Assembly (NCBI RefSeq): GCF_001507335.1
Contig: NZ_LMAH01000001.1
Location: forward strand, 248,001 to 312,000
Length of the DNA stretch: 64,000 nt
Direction of reading: 5' to 3'
DNA from: Chryseobacterium sp. JAH
GTDB taxonomy: Bacteria; Bacteroidota; Bacteroidia; Flavobacteriales; Weeksellaceae
Shown: in pieces, positions 8,678 through 17,623 of the stretch
Layout: each line of letters opens with the position of its first letter
Position numbering within the stretch: the first letter of the stretch is position 1
Program-made: the position numbers and the translations under genes
The notes under the pieces: model-generated
What the model saw: only the letters and a program-made list of their open reading frames with translations
Told to the model about the DNA's origin: nothing
Databases searched by the model: none

Positions 8678-10597
8678 CTATATTGTTGCGGCTTTTTTGA
8701 AGTAGGCTGCAAACTCATCCATGCTCATTACTCCAAGATCGCCTTCTCCACGTCTACGTACAGAAATTGTGCCATCTCTTTCTTCATTTTCTCCCACTAC
8801 AAGCATGAAAGGAATCTTTTTTAATTCCGCATCACGGATTTTTTTACCCGTTTTTTCGTTACGCTCGTCAATTAATCCGCTAATATCGTGAATTTCTAAA
8901 AATTCTGAAACTTTTTTAGCATAATCTACATATTTTTCACTGATCGGCAATATTGTAAACTGATCCGGGCTCAACCATAATGGGAAATCTCCGGCTGTAT
9001 TTTCTAATAAGATTGCGATAAAACGTTCCATAGAACCAAACGGTGCTCTGTGAATCATGATCGGCCTGTGCTTCTCATTATCGCTTCCAATATAAGTAAG
9101 ATCGAATCTTTCCGGTAAATTATAATCTACCTGAATAGTTCCTAACTGCCATTTTCTTCCCAAAGCATCTTTCACCATGAAGTCCAATTTAGGACCATAG
9201 AATGCAGCTTCACCGTATTCTGTAACAGTATTTAATCCTTTTTCTTTCGCTGCAGTTACGATTGCGTTTTCTGCTTTTTCCCAGTTTTCATCAGAACCGA
9301 TATACTTTTCTTTGTTTTCAGGATCTCTTAATGATATTTGAGCAGTAAAATCAGCAAAGCCAAGCGAACCGAAAACATACAGAACCAAATCAATCGTTTT
9401 CTTAAACTCGTCCATCAGCTGATCAGGAGTACAGAAAAGGTGAGCATCGTCCTGGGTAAAACCACGAACTCTCGTCAAGCCATGAAGTTCTCCACTCTGC
9501 TCATATCTGTAAACTGTTCCAAACTCTGCATATCTTTTAGGCAAATCTCTGTAACTCCATTGTGAAGTTTTATAGATTTCACAGTGGTGAGGGCAGTTCA
9601 TTGGCTTCAGCATAAATTCTTCTCCTTCATTGGGAGTTTTAATTGGCTGGAAACTGTCTGCTCCATATTTATCCCAGTGTCCAGAAGTCACGTACAATTC
9701 TTTTGCACCGATATGAGGTGTCATTACAAATTCGTATCCTCCTTTTTTCTGAGCATCAGAAAGGAAATTTTCTAATTTTTTTCTCAAAGCAGTACCCTTA
9801 GGCAACCAAAGAGGTAAACCGGCTCCAACTTTTTCTGAGAAAGCAAAAATCCCTAATTCTTTCCCTAATTTTCTGTGATCTCTTCTTTTTGCCTCTTCCA
9901 ATAATTCAAGATATTCAGTCAATTCTTTCTGTTTCGGGAAAGAAATTCCATATACTCTTGTTAACTGAGGATTCTTCTCATTTCCTCTCCAATAGGCACC
10001 TGCAGCATTCAGAATCTTAACTGCTTTTACAATTCCTGTATTAGGAATGTGACCTCCACGACAAAGGTCTGTGAAGTTATCATGCGTTACAAAAGTAATT
10101 TCGCCATCGTTAAGATTCGAAATCAATTCCACTTTATAAGGATTATCAGCATACGTCTGCAAAGCTTCCGCTTTAGAAACAGGGTATAATGAGAATGTTG
10201 AAGCTTTTTTAGCGTTTTCTAAAACTTTCTTTTCAATTTTCTCAAAATCTTTTTCAGACAAAACTTCGTCACCAAAATCTACGTCGTAATAAAATCCGCT
10301 TTCGATTGCCGGACCGATGGTTAATTGAGCATTTGGATAAAATTCAAGGATAGCCTGCGCCAAAAGGTGAGCAGAAGAATGCCAAAAAGCTTTCTTTCCA
10401 AGATCATCATTCCATGTCAAAAGCTGTACCGTAGAATCTGTGGTAATAGGCGTGGTAACTTCGACTTGTGTGCCGTTTACAACTGCGGAAATGGTATTTC
10501 TAGCCAATCCCTCGCTTATAGATTTTGCCACATCCAACGGAGTGACTTCTCCCTCAAATTCTCTGACGCTATTGTCTGGAAGTGTAATTTTTATCAT
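8678..10597 (-). CDS. thrS: Threonyl-tRNA synthetase
   Basis: Full-length ThrRS (639 residues) that charges tRNA-Thr. Domain order: TGS (about 1-62), editing domain with HSSAHLL and GGHIPNTG (about 63-225), class II catalytic core (about 240-535) with the zinc-ligand region [10 protein letters not shown], motif 2 [11 protein letters not shown] and motif 3 [11 protein letters not shown], then the anticodon-binding domain (about 540-639) with [15 protein letters not shown]. First gene of the thrS-infC segment, with its own promoter box. No T-box-like leader is seen. Confidence 0.97.
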   Translation of the reverse strand: MIKITLPDNSVREFEGEVTPLDVAKSISEGLARNTISAVVNGTQVEVTTPITTDSTVQLLTWNDDLGKKAFWHSSAHLLAQAILEFYPNAQLTIGPAIESGFYYDVDFGDEVLSEKDFEKIEKKVLENAKKASTFSLYPVSKAEALQTYADNPYKVELISNLNDGEITFVTHDNFTDLCRGGHIPNTGIVKAVKILNAAGAYWRGNEKNPQLTRVYGISFPKQKELTEYLELLEEAKRRDHRKLGKELGIFAFSEKVGAGLPLWLPKGTALRKKLENFLSDAQKKGGYEFVMTPHIGAKELYVTSGHWDKYGADSFQPIKTPNEGEEFMLKPMNCPHHCEIYKTSQWSYRDLPKRYAEFGTVYRYEQSGELHGLTRVRGFTQDDAHLFCTPDQLMDEFKKTIDLVLYVFGSLGFADFTAQISLRDPENKEKYIGSDENWEKAENAIVTAAKEKGLNTVTEYGEAAFYGPKLDFMVKDALGRKWQLGTIQVDYNLPERFDLTYIGSDNEKHRPIMIHRAPFGSMERFIAILLENTAGDFPLWLSPDQFTILPISEKYVDYAKKVSEFLEIHDISGLIDERNEKTGKKIRDAELKKIPFMLVVGENEERDGTISVRRRGEGDLGVMSMDEFAAYFKKAATI

Positions 10598-10621
10598 TGT
10601 TTACTAAGAAATTTTAAGTTG

Positions 10622-10629
10622 CAAAAATA
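10622..10629 (-). promoter_or_regulatory. -7 promoter box of thrS
   Basis: Minus-strand TATTTTTG fits TANNTTTG. Predicted start is about 21 bases before thrS. Confidence 0.5.
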
Positions 10630-10740
10630 CGCATTTTTTACATCTTTATGAAATCATTGCCTGATAATTCACAAAAAATACAATTTATTTTACATTCTGA
10701 CGTTAGTACTTATTTTTTAAAAACCTTTTCAGACTTTTAA

Positions 10741-10930
10741 AACCGCTTAAAGAATGCTAAGTCTCGAATTACATAGCAAATTTTGAAATCTGCTGAATCG
10801 CAGCCCGACCTGAATGGAGCTCTTTTGTCTGGAGATGCAGTGGGCTTACAATGTAAATTATAATATCCATTGGTTCGCATCTCCAGAAAAAAAGCGGGAA
10901 TGGAGGGCGGAAAAGCTGCCCTAATAAATA
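10741..10930. repeat. Structured intergenic element with nested inverted repeats
   Basis: A 355-base gap between thrS and the next gene (10598-10953) holds an unusually GC-rich block. A perfect 10-bp inverted repeat CTGGAGATGC / GCATCTCCAG lies at 10829-10838 and 10877-10886. Further out, GCAGC (from about 10799) and GCTGC (about 10915-10919) can pair. It contains a minus-strand open frame of 66 codons, but composition and symmetry look like a non-coding repeat. I associate such blocks with dispersed flavobacterial intergenic elements; copy number cannot be checked here. Confidence 0.45.
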
Positions 10931-10935
10931 ATTGC

Positions 10936-10966
10936 AAAAAAAATACTAAGCTTTCACTTAGTATTA
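10936..10966 (-). terminator. Terminator overlapping the stop of the small lysine-rich gene
   Basis: Stem AATACTAAG / CTTAGTATT (10942-10950 and 10957-10965) with a 6-base loop, followed by T on the minus strand. The stop codon of the small gene lies inside the hairpin. Confidence 0.65.
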
Positions 10967-11136
10967 TCTGTTTTCCCTGATTTGTTTTCTGAAGATTTTT
11001 TTACATCATCTTTATCTACATCGGGTGGATTTTGTTTTTTTGACGAAGCAGGAATATTCTGAAAATCTTCATTCTGCTTTTTCGTTTCTGCGGAATTTGC
11101 AGATTCTTTCTTTTTGTTATCGTCTTTTGAGTCCAT
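10954..11136 (-). CDS. Small hydrophilic Lys/Asp/Asn-rich protein
   Basis: Sixty residues, nearly all charged or polar (MDSKDDNKKKES ... KSGKTDNTK), with no hydrophobic segment and no recognisable domain; predicted disordered. It lies 11 bases after the DUF4230 gene on the same strand and ends in a terminator hairpin, which supports it as a genuine last gene of that operon. Function unknown. Confidence 0.55.
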   Translation of the reverse strand: MDSKDDNKKKESANSAETKKQNEDFQNIPASSKKQNPPDVDKDDVKKSSENKSGKTDNTK

Positions 11137-11147
11137 AATTTTGAATT

Positions 11148-11753
11148 TTAGAGTCCAAGAACACCGAGTTGTCCGGTTTTATCTTCTATCTTATAATTCA
11201 AAGCCTTTGCCAAAACGAAAATATTGTTCAGATTTTCCATCAATTGCTGTTTGCCTTCATTTCTCAACTTGTTTTGATCTACAGAATTGATTGCAGTCTG
11301 CTTCGCTTTTTGCTGAACCTTCTTAATATCCTTTTCAGAAATTCTGTTGATGAAAGAATCATCTAACGACTGAATTTCTACACTTGGCGTGATTCTTATA
11401 TCCGCAGTCGGAAGATCAGTGATAATCAATTTTTTATTCACAGAATCTACCTCCATTTTCATTTTATTTAAATCATAGGAAACCTGCGCATTGGTTCTGG
11501 TGTAGGTAATAATACTATTGCTTGTCATTTCTTTGCCAAGAAATTCGTAGCCAAATTTCGTTTTCTGCATTGCGGAAAAGTCCTGTTCCAATACCACCAT
11601 TTTATTCATCTTCGAGATTTGATTGGTCAAAATATAATAATCAGACTTTTCGGTTTTCTCGCTTACTTTTAAACATGATCTGAAACTGAAAAACAGAATC
11701 ACCATCAGAAGAATTCCTGCAACAAATGGAATAAAAAGTTTTAAATTTCTCAA
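11148..11753 (-). CDS. DUF4230 family membrane-anchored protein
   Basis: Protein of 201 residues with one N-terminal transmembrane helix (about 7-27, LFIPFVAGILLMVILFF) and the rest predicted outside the cytoplasm. It has the DUF4230 pattern, including MVVLEQDF, GKEMTSNSIITYTRTNAQV and the tail region QQLMENLNNIFVLAKALNY. Function unknown. It starts two bases after the thioredoxin-like gene, so the two are coupled, which hints at a shared envelope role. Confidence 0.7.
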   Translation of the reverse strand: MRNLKLFIPFVAGILLMVILFFSFRSCLKVSEKTEKSDYYILTNQISKMNKMVVLEQDFSAMQKTKFGYEFLGKEMTSNSIITYTRTNAQVSYDLNKMKMEVDSVNKKLIITDLPTADIRITPSVEIQSLDDSFINRISEKDIKKVQQKAKQTAINSVDQNKLRNEGKQQLMENLNNIFVLAKALNYKIEDKTGQLGVLGL

Positions 11754-11755
11754 TT

Positions 11756-12322
11756 TTAATTATTAAATATTTCTTTAATCACCGATTGGTCATCTTTCTT
11801 TAAGATTTCTACAAGATCCCTTTCGATATATCCTGTAGTCGGCATTTCAATAATTCTTCCAATTTCCTTGCCATATTTTTCAACAATAATAGTAGGGACT
11901 TTCTGAACGTTATATTTAGATTCATCACCTGTAGGAGATTCTTTTTTACGATTTACTGCAATAATTATCAGTCTACTGTCCGGAAACTTCACTTCTTCTA
12001 AAATTTTCATCAATCTAGGGAAATCTCTGTGACTATCCTCGCACCATGTTCCCATGAAAACGATCAGATTGTAAGAATTTATTTTATTTTTTTTTAATTC
12101 ATCAATAGCTTTTTGATCTAAAGCATATTCGTTGAATTCTTTTGTATACCACTCAGAATAAGGTTCTTTAAGAAACTGATCTTTCAACTGATTTCCCAAA
12201 AGCATTTTACCATCGTTTTTAGTTTCAACTTCTCGGTTGACAACAACTTTCTGAGCACTTAAATGCTGAGTTGCCGATGCCAATGATGCTGCAATAAGCA
12301 TATTTGTAATAATTTTTTTCAT
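11756..12322 (-). CDS. Exported thioredoxin-family protein with a single active-site cysteine
   Basis: 188 residues with an N-terminal signal sequence (MKKIITNMLIAASLASAT) and a thioredoxin fold: FMGTWCEDSHRDFPRLMK, and cis-proline region VQKVPTIIVEKYG. The usual CxxC is WCEDS, a CxxS form, so a disulfide exchange or glutathionylation-like single-cysteine mechanism is more likely than dithiol reduction. Periplasmic location is inferred. Upstream of and coupled with the DUF4230 gene. Confidence 0.75.
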   Translation of the reverse strand: MKKIITNMLIAASLASATQHLSAQKVVVNREVETKNDGKMLLGNQLKDQFLKEPYSEWYTKEFNEYALDQKAIDELKKNKINSYNLIVFMGTWCEDSHRDFPRLMKILEEVKFPDSRLIIIAVNRKKESPTGDESKYNVQKVPTIIVEKYGKEIGRIIEMPTTGYIERDLVEILKKDDQSVIKEIFNN

Positions 12323-12415
12323 AGGTAGATTTCTACTTTTTTTTAAAGATTATTCCGAATCGTTGGAATAAGTAATGTAATCGCCCTTTTTCACTGATAC
12401 TTAGGCGGATTCATT

Positions 12416-12883
12416 TTAATTTTCAATAATTGCTTTTAAATCAGCAGGAGAGTAGTACTTGTTTTTCAAAACTTTATGATCAGCTTTTCTGTACACATTA
12501 TATTTTTCACCTGATTTTTCGTAGAAAGATTCAACCTCTTTTGCAGCATAAAACTCTACGGTTTCGTTCGCCTGCTCTTCATTATCACAAGCTTTAGACA
12601 TATTTGAACGTTGAACCTCGTTGAATAATTCAACAAATTTATCACCTAATCCAAACTCTAATACAGCTCCGCTTAAAACATATTGTAAATCACATAATGC
12701 ATCAGCGATTTCTACTAAATTTTTATCTTCAATCGCCTGTTTCAGCTCATTTAATTCTTCCTGCAAAAGCTCAACTCTTAAATTACATCTTTCCTGCGAA
12801 GGAATTTGTGGAGTTTCCAAAATAGGAGCTTTGAAAGTGGTGTGGAATTCTGCTACTTGGTTCAGGCTGTCAATTTTATCCAT
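12416..12883 (-). CDS. All-alpha NTP pyrophosphohydrolase (PRA-PH/MazG-like)
   Basis: 155 residues with the metal-binding pattern of all-alpha NTP pyrophosphohydrolases: LLQEELNEL (EExxE) and EIADALCDLQYV (ExxDxxxD). Such enzymes split nucleoside triphosphates into monophosphate and pyrophosphate and often clean up non-canonical nucleotides. The C-terminal part (YRKADHKVLKNKYYSP) resembles phosphoribosyl-ATP pyrophosphohydrolase-like proteins of Bacteroidota. A true HisE is fused in hisIE, so this one is probably not for histidine synthesis. Substrate unknown. Confidence 0.78.
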   Translation of the reverse strand: MDKIDSLNQVAEFHTTFKAPILETPQIPSQERCNLRVELLQEELNELKQAIEDKNLVEIADALCDLQYVLSGAVLEFGLGDKFVELFNEVQRSNMSKACDNEEQANETVEFYAAKEVESFYEKSGEKYNVYRKADHKVLKNKYYSPADLKAIIEN

Positions 12884-12902
12884 GAAATTTTTAAATTTAA
12901 AG

Positions 12903-12910
12903 CAAATATA
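12903..12910 (-). promoter_or_regulatory. -7 promoter box of the NTP pyrophosphohydrolase gene
   Basis: Minus-strand TATATTTG fits TANNTTTG, with predicted start about 16 bases before the gene. Confidence 0.5.
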
Positions 12911-12983
12911 GTGATTTTGGTAAATTTTTGGATGCGAGATGTGGGATGAAAACCAAACTACTCAGTATTGATCATTCTACCAA

Positions 12984-13013
12984 TAAAAAAAGACCGCCAT
13001 TTCTGACAGTCTT
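12984..13013 (-). terminator. Terminator after the reprolysin gene
   Basis: On the minus strand, AAGACTGTC pairs with GGCGGTCTT (two G-T wobbles), followed by seven T. On the plus strand the wobbles become mismatches, so it is directional. Confidence 0.7.
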
Positions 13014-13034
13014 CAAGTTTAATTGATTTAATGG

Positions 13035-15965
13035 TTAATTTTTGATAAATCTTTTTGAGATTTCTCCAATCTGGATCGTGTATGCTCCTGCAGTAAGGCT
13101 GCTTACATTCACTGTGCCTCTTTCGAGTTTTCCTGAGTTGATTAGTTTTCCACCCATATCGAAGATCTTGTAATCTTCAGTCGTAGTATTTGAAATATTT
13201 AAAATATCTCTTACAGGATTTGGATATAATTTAATATCAGTCAATACATTTTTGACATCAAAATCATTCCCTCTTCCTGAGGAAAGAATATTTAAAGTAT
13301 AATCTTCAACCTGCCCGTAAGTGTAAGATCCACAAGAAGATGAAGGCACAGAATTATACTGCATCATTACTCGCATTCTTGTATTTCCTAAGGTCGCTGT
13401 TGAAGGAATTGTGATTGATCCTGTTACAGGAGTGGTTTGTGAACCAGTTTTTGTCCAAACCAATTCTCCGCTGTCTGAAAAATCACCATCTTTATTATAA
13501 TCTATATAAACAGCGTACGCTTCATTATATTTAGTCGAAGTCCAAACCGGAGTAATAGAAATTGTATTTGCATTTCCTGAGGTCACATTTGTTGAAATAG
13601 AAGTGAAGTTTTCATATCCTGCAGTTCCTGTTGAAGTGTTATTAATTGTTCCAAATTTCACATTTCCAATTCTTTCATCCGAAGTATTGGTGGCAGTTGC
13701 TGAACAATATGTAACAGTGCTTCCCGCAAGAGTAGTTACTGTCGCAGTATTACTTGAAGTGGAAACATTTCCAGCAGCATCTTTAGCTCGTACACTAAAG
13801 CTATAGGTTGTAGAAGGATTCAAACTTGTAACCGTATACGTTGTAGAGGCAGTATTTCCAATCAATGAAGAACCCTGATAAACATCATAACCCGTAACAC
13901 CTACAGCATCTGTTGCTCCCGACCAGGAAAGGTTAGTGCTTGTAGAAGTTGTACCTGAAGCCGAAAGAGTAGGGGCAGTAGGAGCTACAGTATCTATACT
14001 TCCTGATCCTGCGTTTACTGAAATGTTTGCGTTATTGACATCAAAGAAAATATGATTGCTTCCTTTGACCATAATCCTTCCTGTCGTTGTCGTAACATTC
14101 GGAATGACTACCGCTTGAGAACCGTCATTGGGAGTTCCGGCTAATAAAGTTGTCCATGTTGTCCCTGAATTTGTCGACCAAAGAATATCTACATTGGCTG
14201 CGTTAACACCGTTTGCAGTTGTTCCTGCAACATTCCAGGTTATGCTTTGTGAGCTTCCTCCTGCGTAAGTGGTCGCTGTACCTTGAGAAGTAATGATGAA
14301 AGGTCCTGCAGTTGCATTTACAGTCACTTTAGCATCGTCAGAATTGTTTCCGGAACCTCCGGCTCTGTTATCACGAACTGTAAATCTGAAATTTAAAGCT
14401 CGTGCTACGGAAGAAAGTGCTTCTACATTGATCTCTGAACCGGCTGTAGTCGTAGCACCTGCTAATACAGAAGCCATTCTTGGGAAATATCTTACAGGCG
14501 TTGTAGCTGGCGTCCAAGATCTGAATGTTGGGCCGGTTGCTTTTGTTGCACTAGCTGCAGAACTTGCTCCGGTTTGAGAAGATGAAGCATTATCAACCTG
14601 TTCCCAAATATAAGTCAAAGAATCTCCGTTGGCATCAGTTCCAGTTCCCGTCAGCATAAACGGTGTACTTTTCGGAATCGTATAATCTAAACCAGCATCA
14701 GCTGTTGGAATTGAATTTCCTGTAGAAGTGCTTACCGGACATGTTTTAGCTTTAATATTATTTGTAATTTGCTGAATGCTTATGGCATGAAAGAAAGAAT
14801 CTGAATGCGGCTGAATATCCTGAGCTGTAATTCCTGCATAACCCATGATTGTTGAGCCTGAACCCGTCTCCATATTGACACCTGTTCCTTCATTACTCAT
14901 TGAGAACGTATGATTTCCTCCAAATTGATGCCCTAACTCGTGCGCAACATAATCAATATCAAAATTATCACCTGATGGAATTCCGTCTGATGGGGAAGTG
15001 TAGCCACTACCTTTAGAACCGTTTACACAAACGCAACCGATACAGCCAGCATTTCCGCCGCCGCCTGAAGCTCCAAATAAATGCCCGACATCATAATTGG
15101 CCTCACCAATAACTGAAGTTAAAGTTGATTGAAGCTGAGAATTCCAATTACTCATCTGTGCTGCTGCAGAATATGGATCTGAAGATGCACTGGTATAAAT
15201 GACAGCATCATTATTGGCTATCAAAACCATTCTTGCTGCAAAATCTTTTTCAAAAACTCCGTTAACGCGGGTCATTGTATTATTCATCGCCGCTAAAGCG
15301 AGTGCTTTTGTTCCTCCAAAATAAGTGGTGTATTCCCCTGTAGATGATAATGCCAAACGGAAAGTTCTTAGTTTAGCATCATCCGCATTTGGTCTTGCTG
15401 CCAGATCTGTTGCGCTAATTCCTTTTTGGGCAACATCGATAACAGTACATTCAAATGAGCTTAAATTATCTTTTTTATCAGACTTTTTATAAACTACATA
15501 AGTAGAAAGATCTTTTGTGTACGGCTCAATAAAAACTGCGGATTTGTCACCATAAATTTCCATTGAAGATAATCCCAGAGGAGAAATACTGAAGTAAACC
15601 GTAGAATTAGAATCTTCGAGACCTTCGCCAACATAAGATTTAATATCAGGATATTTTGCAGCTAATTGAGGATCGAAATTTGAATTTTCTCTGACCTTAA
15701 AATTCTCTAATTTCCCTTCAGAATTAGGAAATGAGATAATGATCTCTGATTTTTCGCCCACGGATAATCTTTTTGGAACTCTCACTAAGGCGCTTTTTAA
15801 TCCGTTGATATCGAGCTGGTAAATTTTGGGAGCGAGAATGTTTGCTTTGTTTTCAAAAATCTCTGAATTTGTTTTTCTAGAACCTTCAGACCAAAGTCGG
15901 TCAGTCTGAGCGAAAGAAATGCCGGATAGAAATAGCATTCCAATCACAAATAGTTGTTTTTTCAT
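13035..15965 (-). CDS. Secreted reprolysin-type metalloprotease with FN3, GEVED and T9SS domains
   Basis: 976 residues. Signal peptide 1-20 (MKKQLFVIGMLFLSGISFAQ); propeptide-like region to about 190; metzincin catalytic domain about 195-415 with the zinc motif HELGHQFGGNH at residues 342-352 and Met-turn MGYAG; a middle region with repeated beta-sandwich segments; one fibronectin type III domain (APTAPTLSASGTTSTS onward); a GEVED domain (YNKDGDFSDSGE ... YGQVEDYTL); and a T9SS type A tail (LYPNPVRDILNIS ... ERGTVNVSS). Predicted to be exported through T9SS and to degrade proteins outside the cell. Single-gene unit with its own promoter and terminator. Confidence 0.93.
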   Translation of the reverse strand: MKKQLFVIGMLFLSGISFAQTDRLWSEGSRKTNSEIFENKANILAPKIYQLDINGLKSALVRVPKRLSVGEKSEIIISFPNSEGKLENFKVRENSNFDPQLAAKYPDIKSYVGEGLEDSNSTVYFSISPLGLSSMEIYGDKSAVFIEPYTKDLSTYVVYKKSDKKDNLSSFECTVIDVAQKGISATDLAARPNADDAKLRTFRLALSSTGEYTTYFGGTKALALAAMNNTMTRVNGVFEKDFAARMVLIANNDAVIYTSASSDPYSAAAQMSNWNSQLQSTLTSVIGEANYDVGHLFGASGGGGNAGCIGCVCVNGSKGSGYTSPSDGIPSGDNFDIDYVAHELGHQFGGNHTFSMSNEGTGVNMETGSGSTIMGYAGITAQDIQPHSDSFFHAISIQQITNNIKAKTCPVSTSTGNSIPTADAGLDYTIPKSTPFMLTGTGTDANGDSLTYIWEQVDNASSSQTGASSAASATKATGPTFRSWTPATTPVRYFPRMASVLAGATTTAGSEINVEALSSVARALNFRFTVRDNRAGGSGNNSDDAKVTVNATAGPFIITSQGTATTYAGGSSQSITWNVAGTTANGVNAANVDILWSTNSGTTWTTLLAGTPNDGSQAVVIPNVTTTTGRIMVKGSNHIFFDVNNANISVNAGSGSIDTVAPTAPTLSASGTTSTSTNLSWSGATDAVGVTGYDVYQGSSLIGNTASTTYTVTSLNPSTTYSFSVRAKDAAGNVSTSSNTATVTTLAGSTVTYCSATATNTSDERIGNVKFGTINNTSTGTAGYENFTSISTNVTSGNANTISITPVWTSTKYNEAYAVYIDYNKDGDFSDSGELVWTKTGSQTTPVTGSITIPSTATLGNTRMRVMMQYNSVPSSSCGSYTYGQVEDYTLNILSSGRGNDFDVKNVLTDIKLYPNPVRDILNISNTTTEDYKIFDMGGKLINSGKLERGTVNVSSLTAGAYTIQIGEISKRFIKN

Positions 15966-15993
15966 AAAAAATAATATTTTGATTGTGGAATAT

Positions 15994-16001
15994 CAAAGCT
16001 A
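15994..16001 (-). promoter_or_regulatory. -7 promoter box of the reprolysin gene
   Basis: Minus-strand TAGCTTTG fits TANNTTTG, about 25 bases before the gene start by prediction. Confidence 0.5.
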
Positions 16002-16112
16002 ATAAAAATTATATTACGAAAAACAAATTTTTTTAAGAAAAATTTGGACAATCAATTTAAAATATTATGCATTACATTAAATATGATTTAAATTAATTCC
16101 TTTATGAATGAA

Positions 16113-16140
16113 AATAGCACATACTTACGCATGTGCTATT
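16113..16140 (-). terminator. Hairpin after the acyl-CoA dehydrogenase gene
   Basis: Perfect 10-bp stem AATAGCACAT / ATGTGCTATT with an 8-base loop just past the stop codon. The T tract is short, so efficiency is uncertain. Confidence 0.5.
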
Positions 16141-16147
16141 TTATAAA

Positions 16148-17287
16148 TTACTTAGTAATCTCTCTACCGATAACCAATCTCTGAATTTCTGAAGTTCCTT
16201 CTCCAATTGTACAAAGTTTAGAATCTCTGTAGAATTTCTCAGCAGGGAAGTCTTTTGTATAACCATAACCTCCAAAAACCTGAACTGCATTATTAGAAAT
16301 TCTAACGCAAGCTTCAGAAGCATACAATTTTGCCATCGCACCTTCTTTCGTCATTTTCTGTTTAGCATTTTTCAATGTAGAAGCTCTTTGAATCAACAAT
16401 TCTGCAGCATCAATTTCTGTAGCCATATCTGCCAGCATAAAATTGATCGCCTGAAATTCAGAAATCGCTTTCCCAAACTGTTTTCTTTCCTGAGCATATT
16501 TCAAAGCAGCTTTATAAGCTCCTCTTGCAGTACCCAAACTTAAAGCAGCAATAGAAATTCTACCACCATCTAATATTTTCATTGCCTGCTTGAAACCTTC
16601 ACCTACTTCCCCCAAACGGTGAGAATCTGGTACACGAACATTATCAAAGATAAGTTCAGCAGTTTCTGAAGCACGCATTCCTAATTTATTTTCTTTTTTA
16701 CCAGAAGTAAAACCAGCCATTCCTTTTTCAAGAACGAAAGCAGTTGAATTATTTTTTGCACCAATTTCACCTGTTCTTGTCATCACAACAGCAATATCTC
16801 CTGAAATTGCATGAGTAATGAAGTTTTTAGCACCGTTGATTACCCATTCGTCACCATCTTTCACAGCAGTGGTAGACATTCCACCAGAATCAGATCCTGT
16901 ATTGTGTTCTGTCAATCCCCAAGCTCCGATTACTTTACCGGTAGCTAACTGCGGAAGCCATTTATTTCTTTGCTCTTCGTTTCCGAATTCATAGATATGA
17001 TTGGTACATAATGAATTGTGAGCTGCTACAGAAAGTCCGATAGAAGGATCTACCTGAGAAATCTCATCCAAAATAGTCACATACTCATGATAACCCAATC
17101 CAGAACCACCATACTGCTCAGGAATTACGATTCCCATGAAACCCATATCACCTAATTGATGAAATAATTCTTTAGGAAAAGTCTGACTTTCGTCCCATTC
17201 CATAATATTGGGTCTGATATTTTTCTCAGCAAATTCTTTTGCTGTTTCAGCTATCATTTTAATGTTGTTGATAGTTTCTGTATTCAT
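16148..17287 (-). CDS. Acyl-CoA dehydrogenase
   Basis: FAD flavoenzyme of 379 residues, the usual ACAD length, that oxidises acyl-CoA to trans-2-enoyl-CoA and passes electrons to ETF. Visible signatures are GLTEHNTGSDSGGMST (FAD/substrate loop), KNFITHAISGD, RKQFGKAISEFQ, QVFGGYGYTKDFPAEK and the C-terminal GEGTSEIQRLVIGRE with the likely catalytic glutamate. Most similar in pattern to short/branched-chain ACADs, but chain length cannot be settled. Stands alone with its own promoter and hairpin. Confidence 0.95.
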   Translation of the reverse strand: MNTETINNIKMIAETAKEFAEKNIRPNIMEWDESQTFPKELFHQLGDMGFMGIVIPEQYGGSGLGYHEYVTILDEISQVDPSIGLSVAAHNSLCTNHIYEFGNEEQRNKWLPQLATGKVIGAWGLTEHNTGSDSGGMSTTAVKDGDEWVINGAKNFITHAISGDIAVVMTRTGEIGAKNNSTAFVLEKGMAGFTSGKKENKLGMRASETAELIFDNVRVPDSHRLGEVGEGFKQAMKILDGGRISIAALSLGTARGAYKAALKYAQERKQFGKAISEFQAINFMLADMATEIDAAELLIQRASTLKNAKQKMTKEGAMAKLYASEACVRISNNAVQVFGGYGYTKDFPAEKFYRDSKLCTIGEGTSEIQRLVIGREITK

Positions 17288-17307
17288 ATTAGATAATAGT
17301 TAATGCC

Positions 17308-17315
17308 CAAAGATA
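17308..17315 (-). promoter_or_regulatory. -7 promoter box of the acyl-CoA dehydrogenase gene
   Basis: Minus-strand TATCTTTG fits TANNTTTG, about 17 bases before the gene start by prediction. The rest of the 17288-17623 gap is AT-rich and otherwise holds only the satD control region. Confidence 0.5.
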
Positions 17316-17537
17316 CTTAAATTGCCGAAATACGAAAAAGAATTATTACTCAGATTAAAATTTCCACATAATATTTTAATTTTCAGTATTTTATACTTTT
17401 AATTACATTATTAGATTAAAGAAAATTATTCGTTCTAAAAATAAATTTATACACAGTGAAAGCCAATTTTATGAAGATAAAATTTTAAGATATATTTTGA
17501 TTATCTGAAATTTTCATTGATGAAAATTTGATATTGA

Positions 17538-17615
17538 TATAAGTAGATTCACTAATAATTAATATCTATAAGTGTATCTGCTTATAATTTTTACATATAA
17601 GTATTTATGCTTATA
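17538..17615 (+). promoter_or_regulatory. Three-copy palindromic operator of satD
   Basis: Three 20-bp units of form TATAAG-N8-CTTATA start at 17538, 17567 and 17596, exactly 29 bp apart. Copies two and three are perfect palindromes in their 6-bp arms; copy one ends CTAATA (one mismatch). Copy three overlaps the -7 box, so a bound protein would block initiation. The first gene carries a C-terminal helix-turn-helix and is the natural candidate to bind here; that is inference. Confidence 0.6.
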
Positions 17616-17619
17616 TTTG
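17612..17619 (+). promoter_or_regulatory. -7 promoter box of satD, near-leaderless transcript
   Basis: TATATTTG fits TANNTTTG and ends four bases before the satD ATG. The transcript is predicted to begin within about two bases of the start codon. Confidence 0.55.
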
Positions 17620-17623
17620 CAAA

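Noticed and set aside
10737-10937. A 66-codon minus-strand open frame upstream of thrS as a gene.
   Set aside because: It lies wholly within a block of inverted repeats with odd composition and has no promoter or ribosome signal. It is better read as non-coding.
10598-10953. T-box or other riboswitch controlling thrS.
   Set aside because: The promoter box sits only about 20 bases before thrS, leaving no room for a leader; no T-box sequence was seen, and T-boxes are not typical of Bacteroidota.
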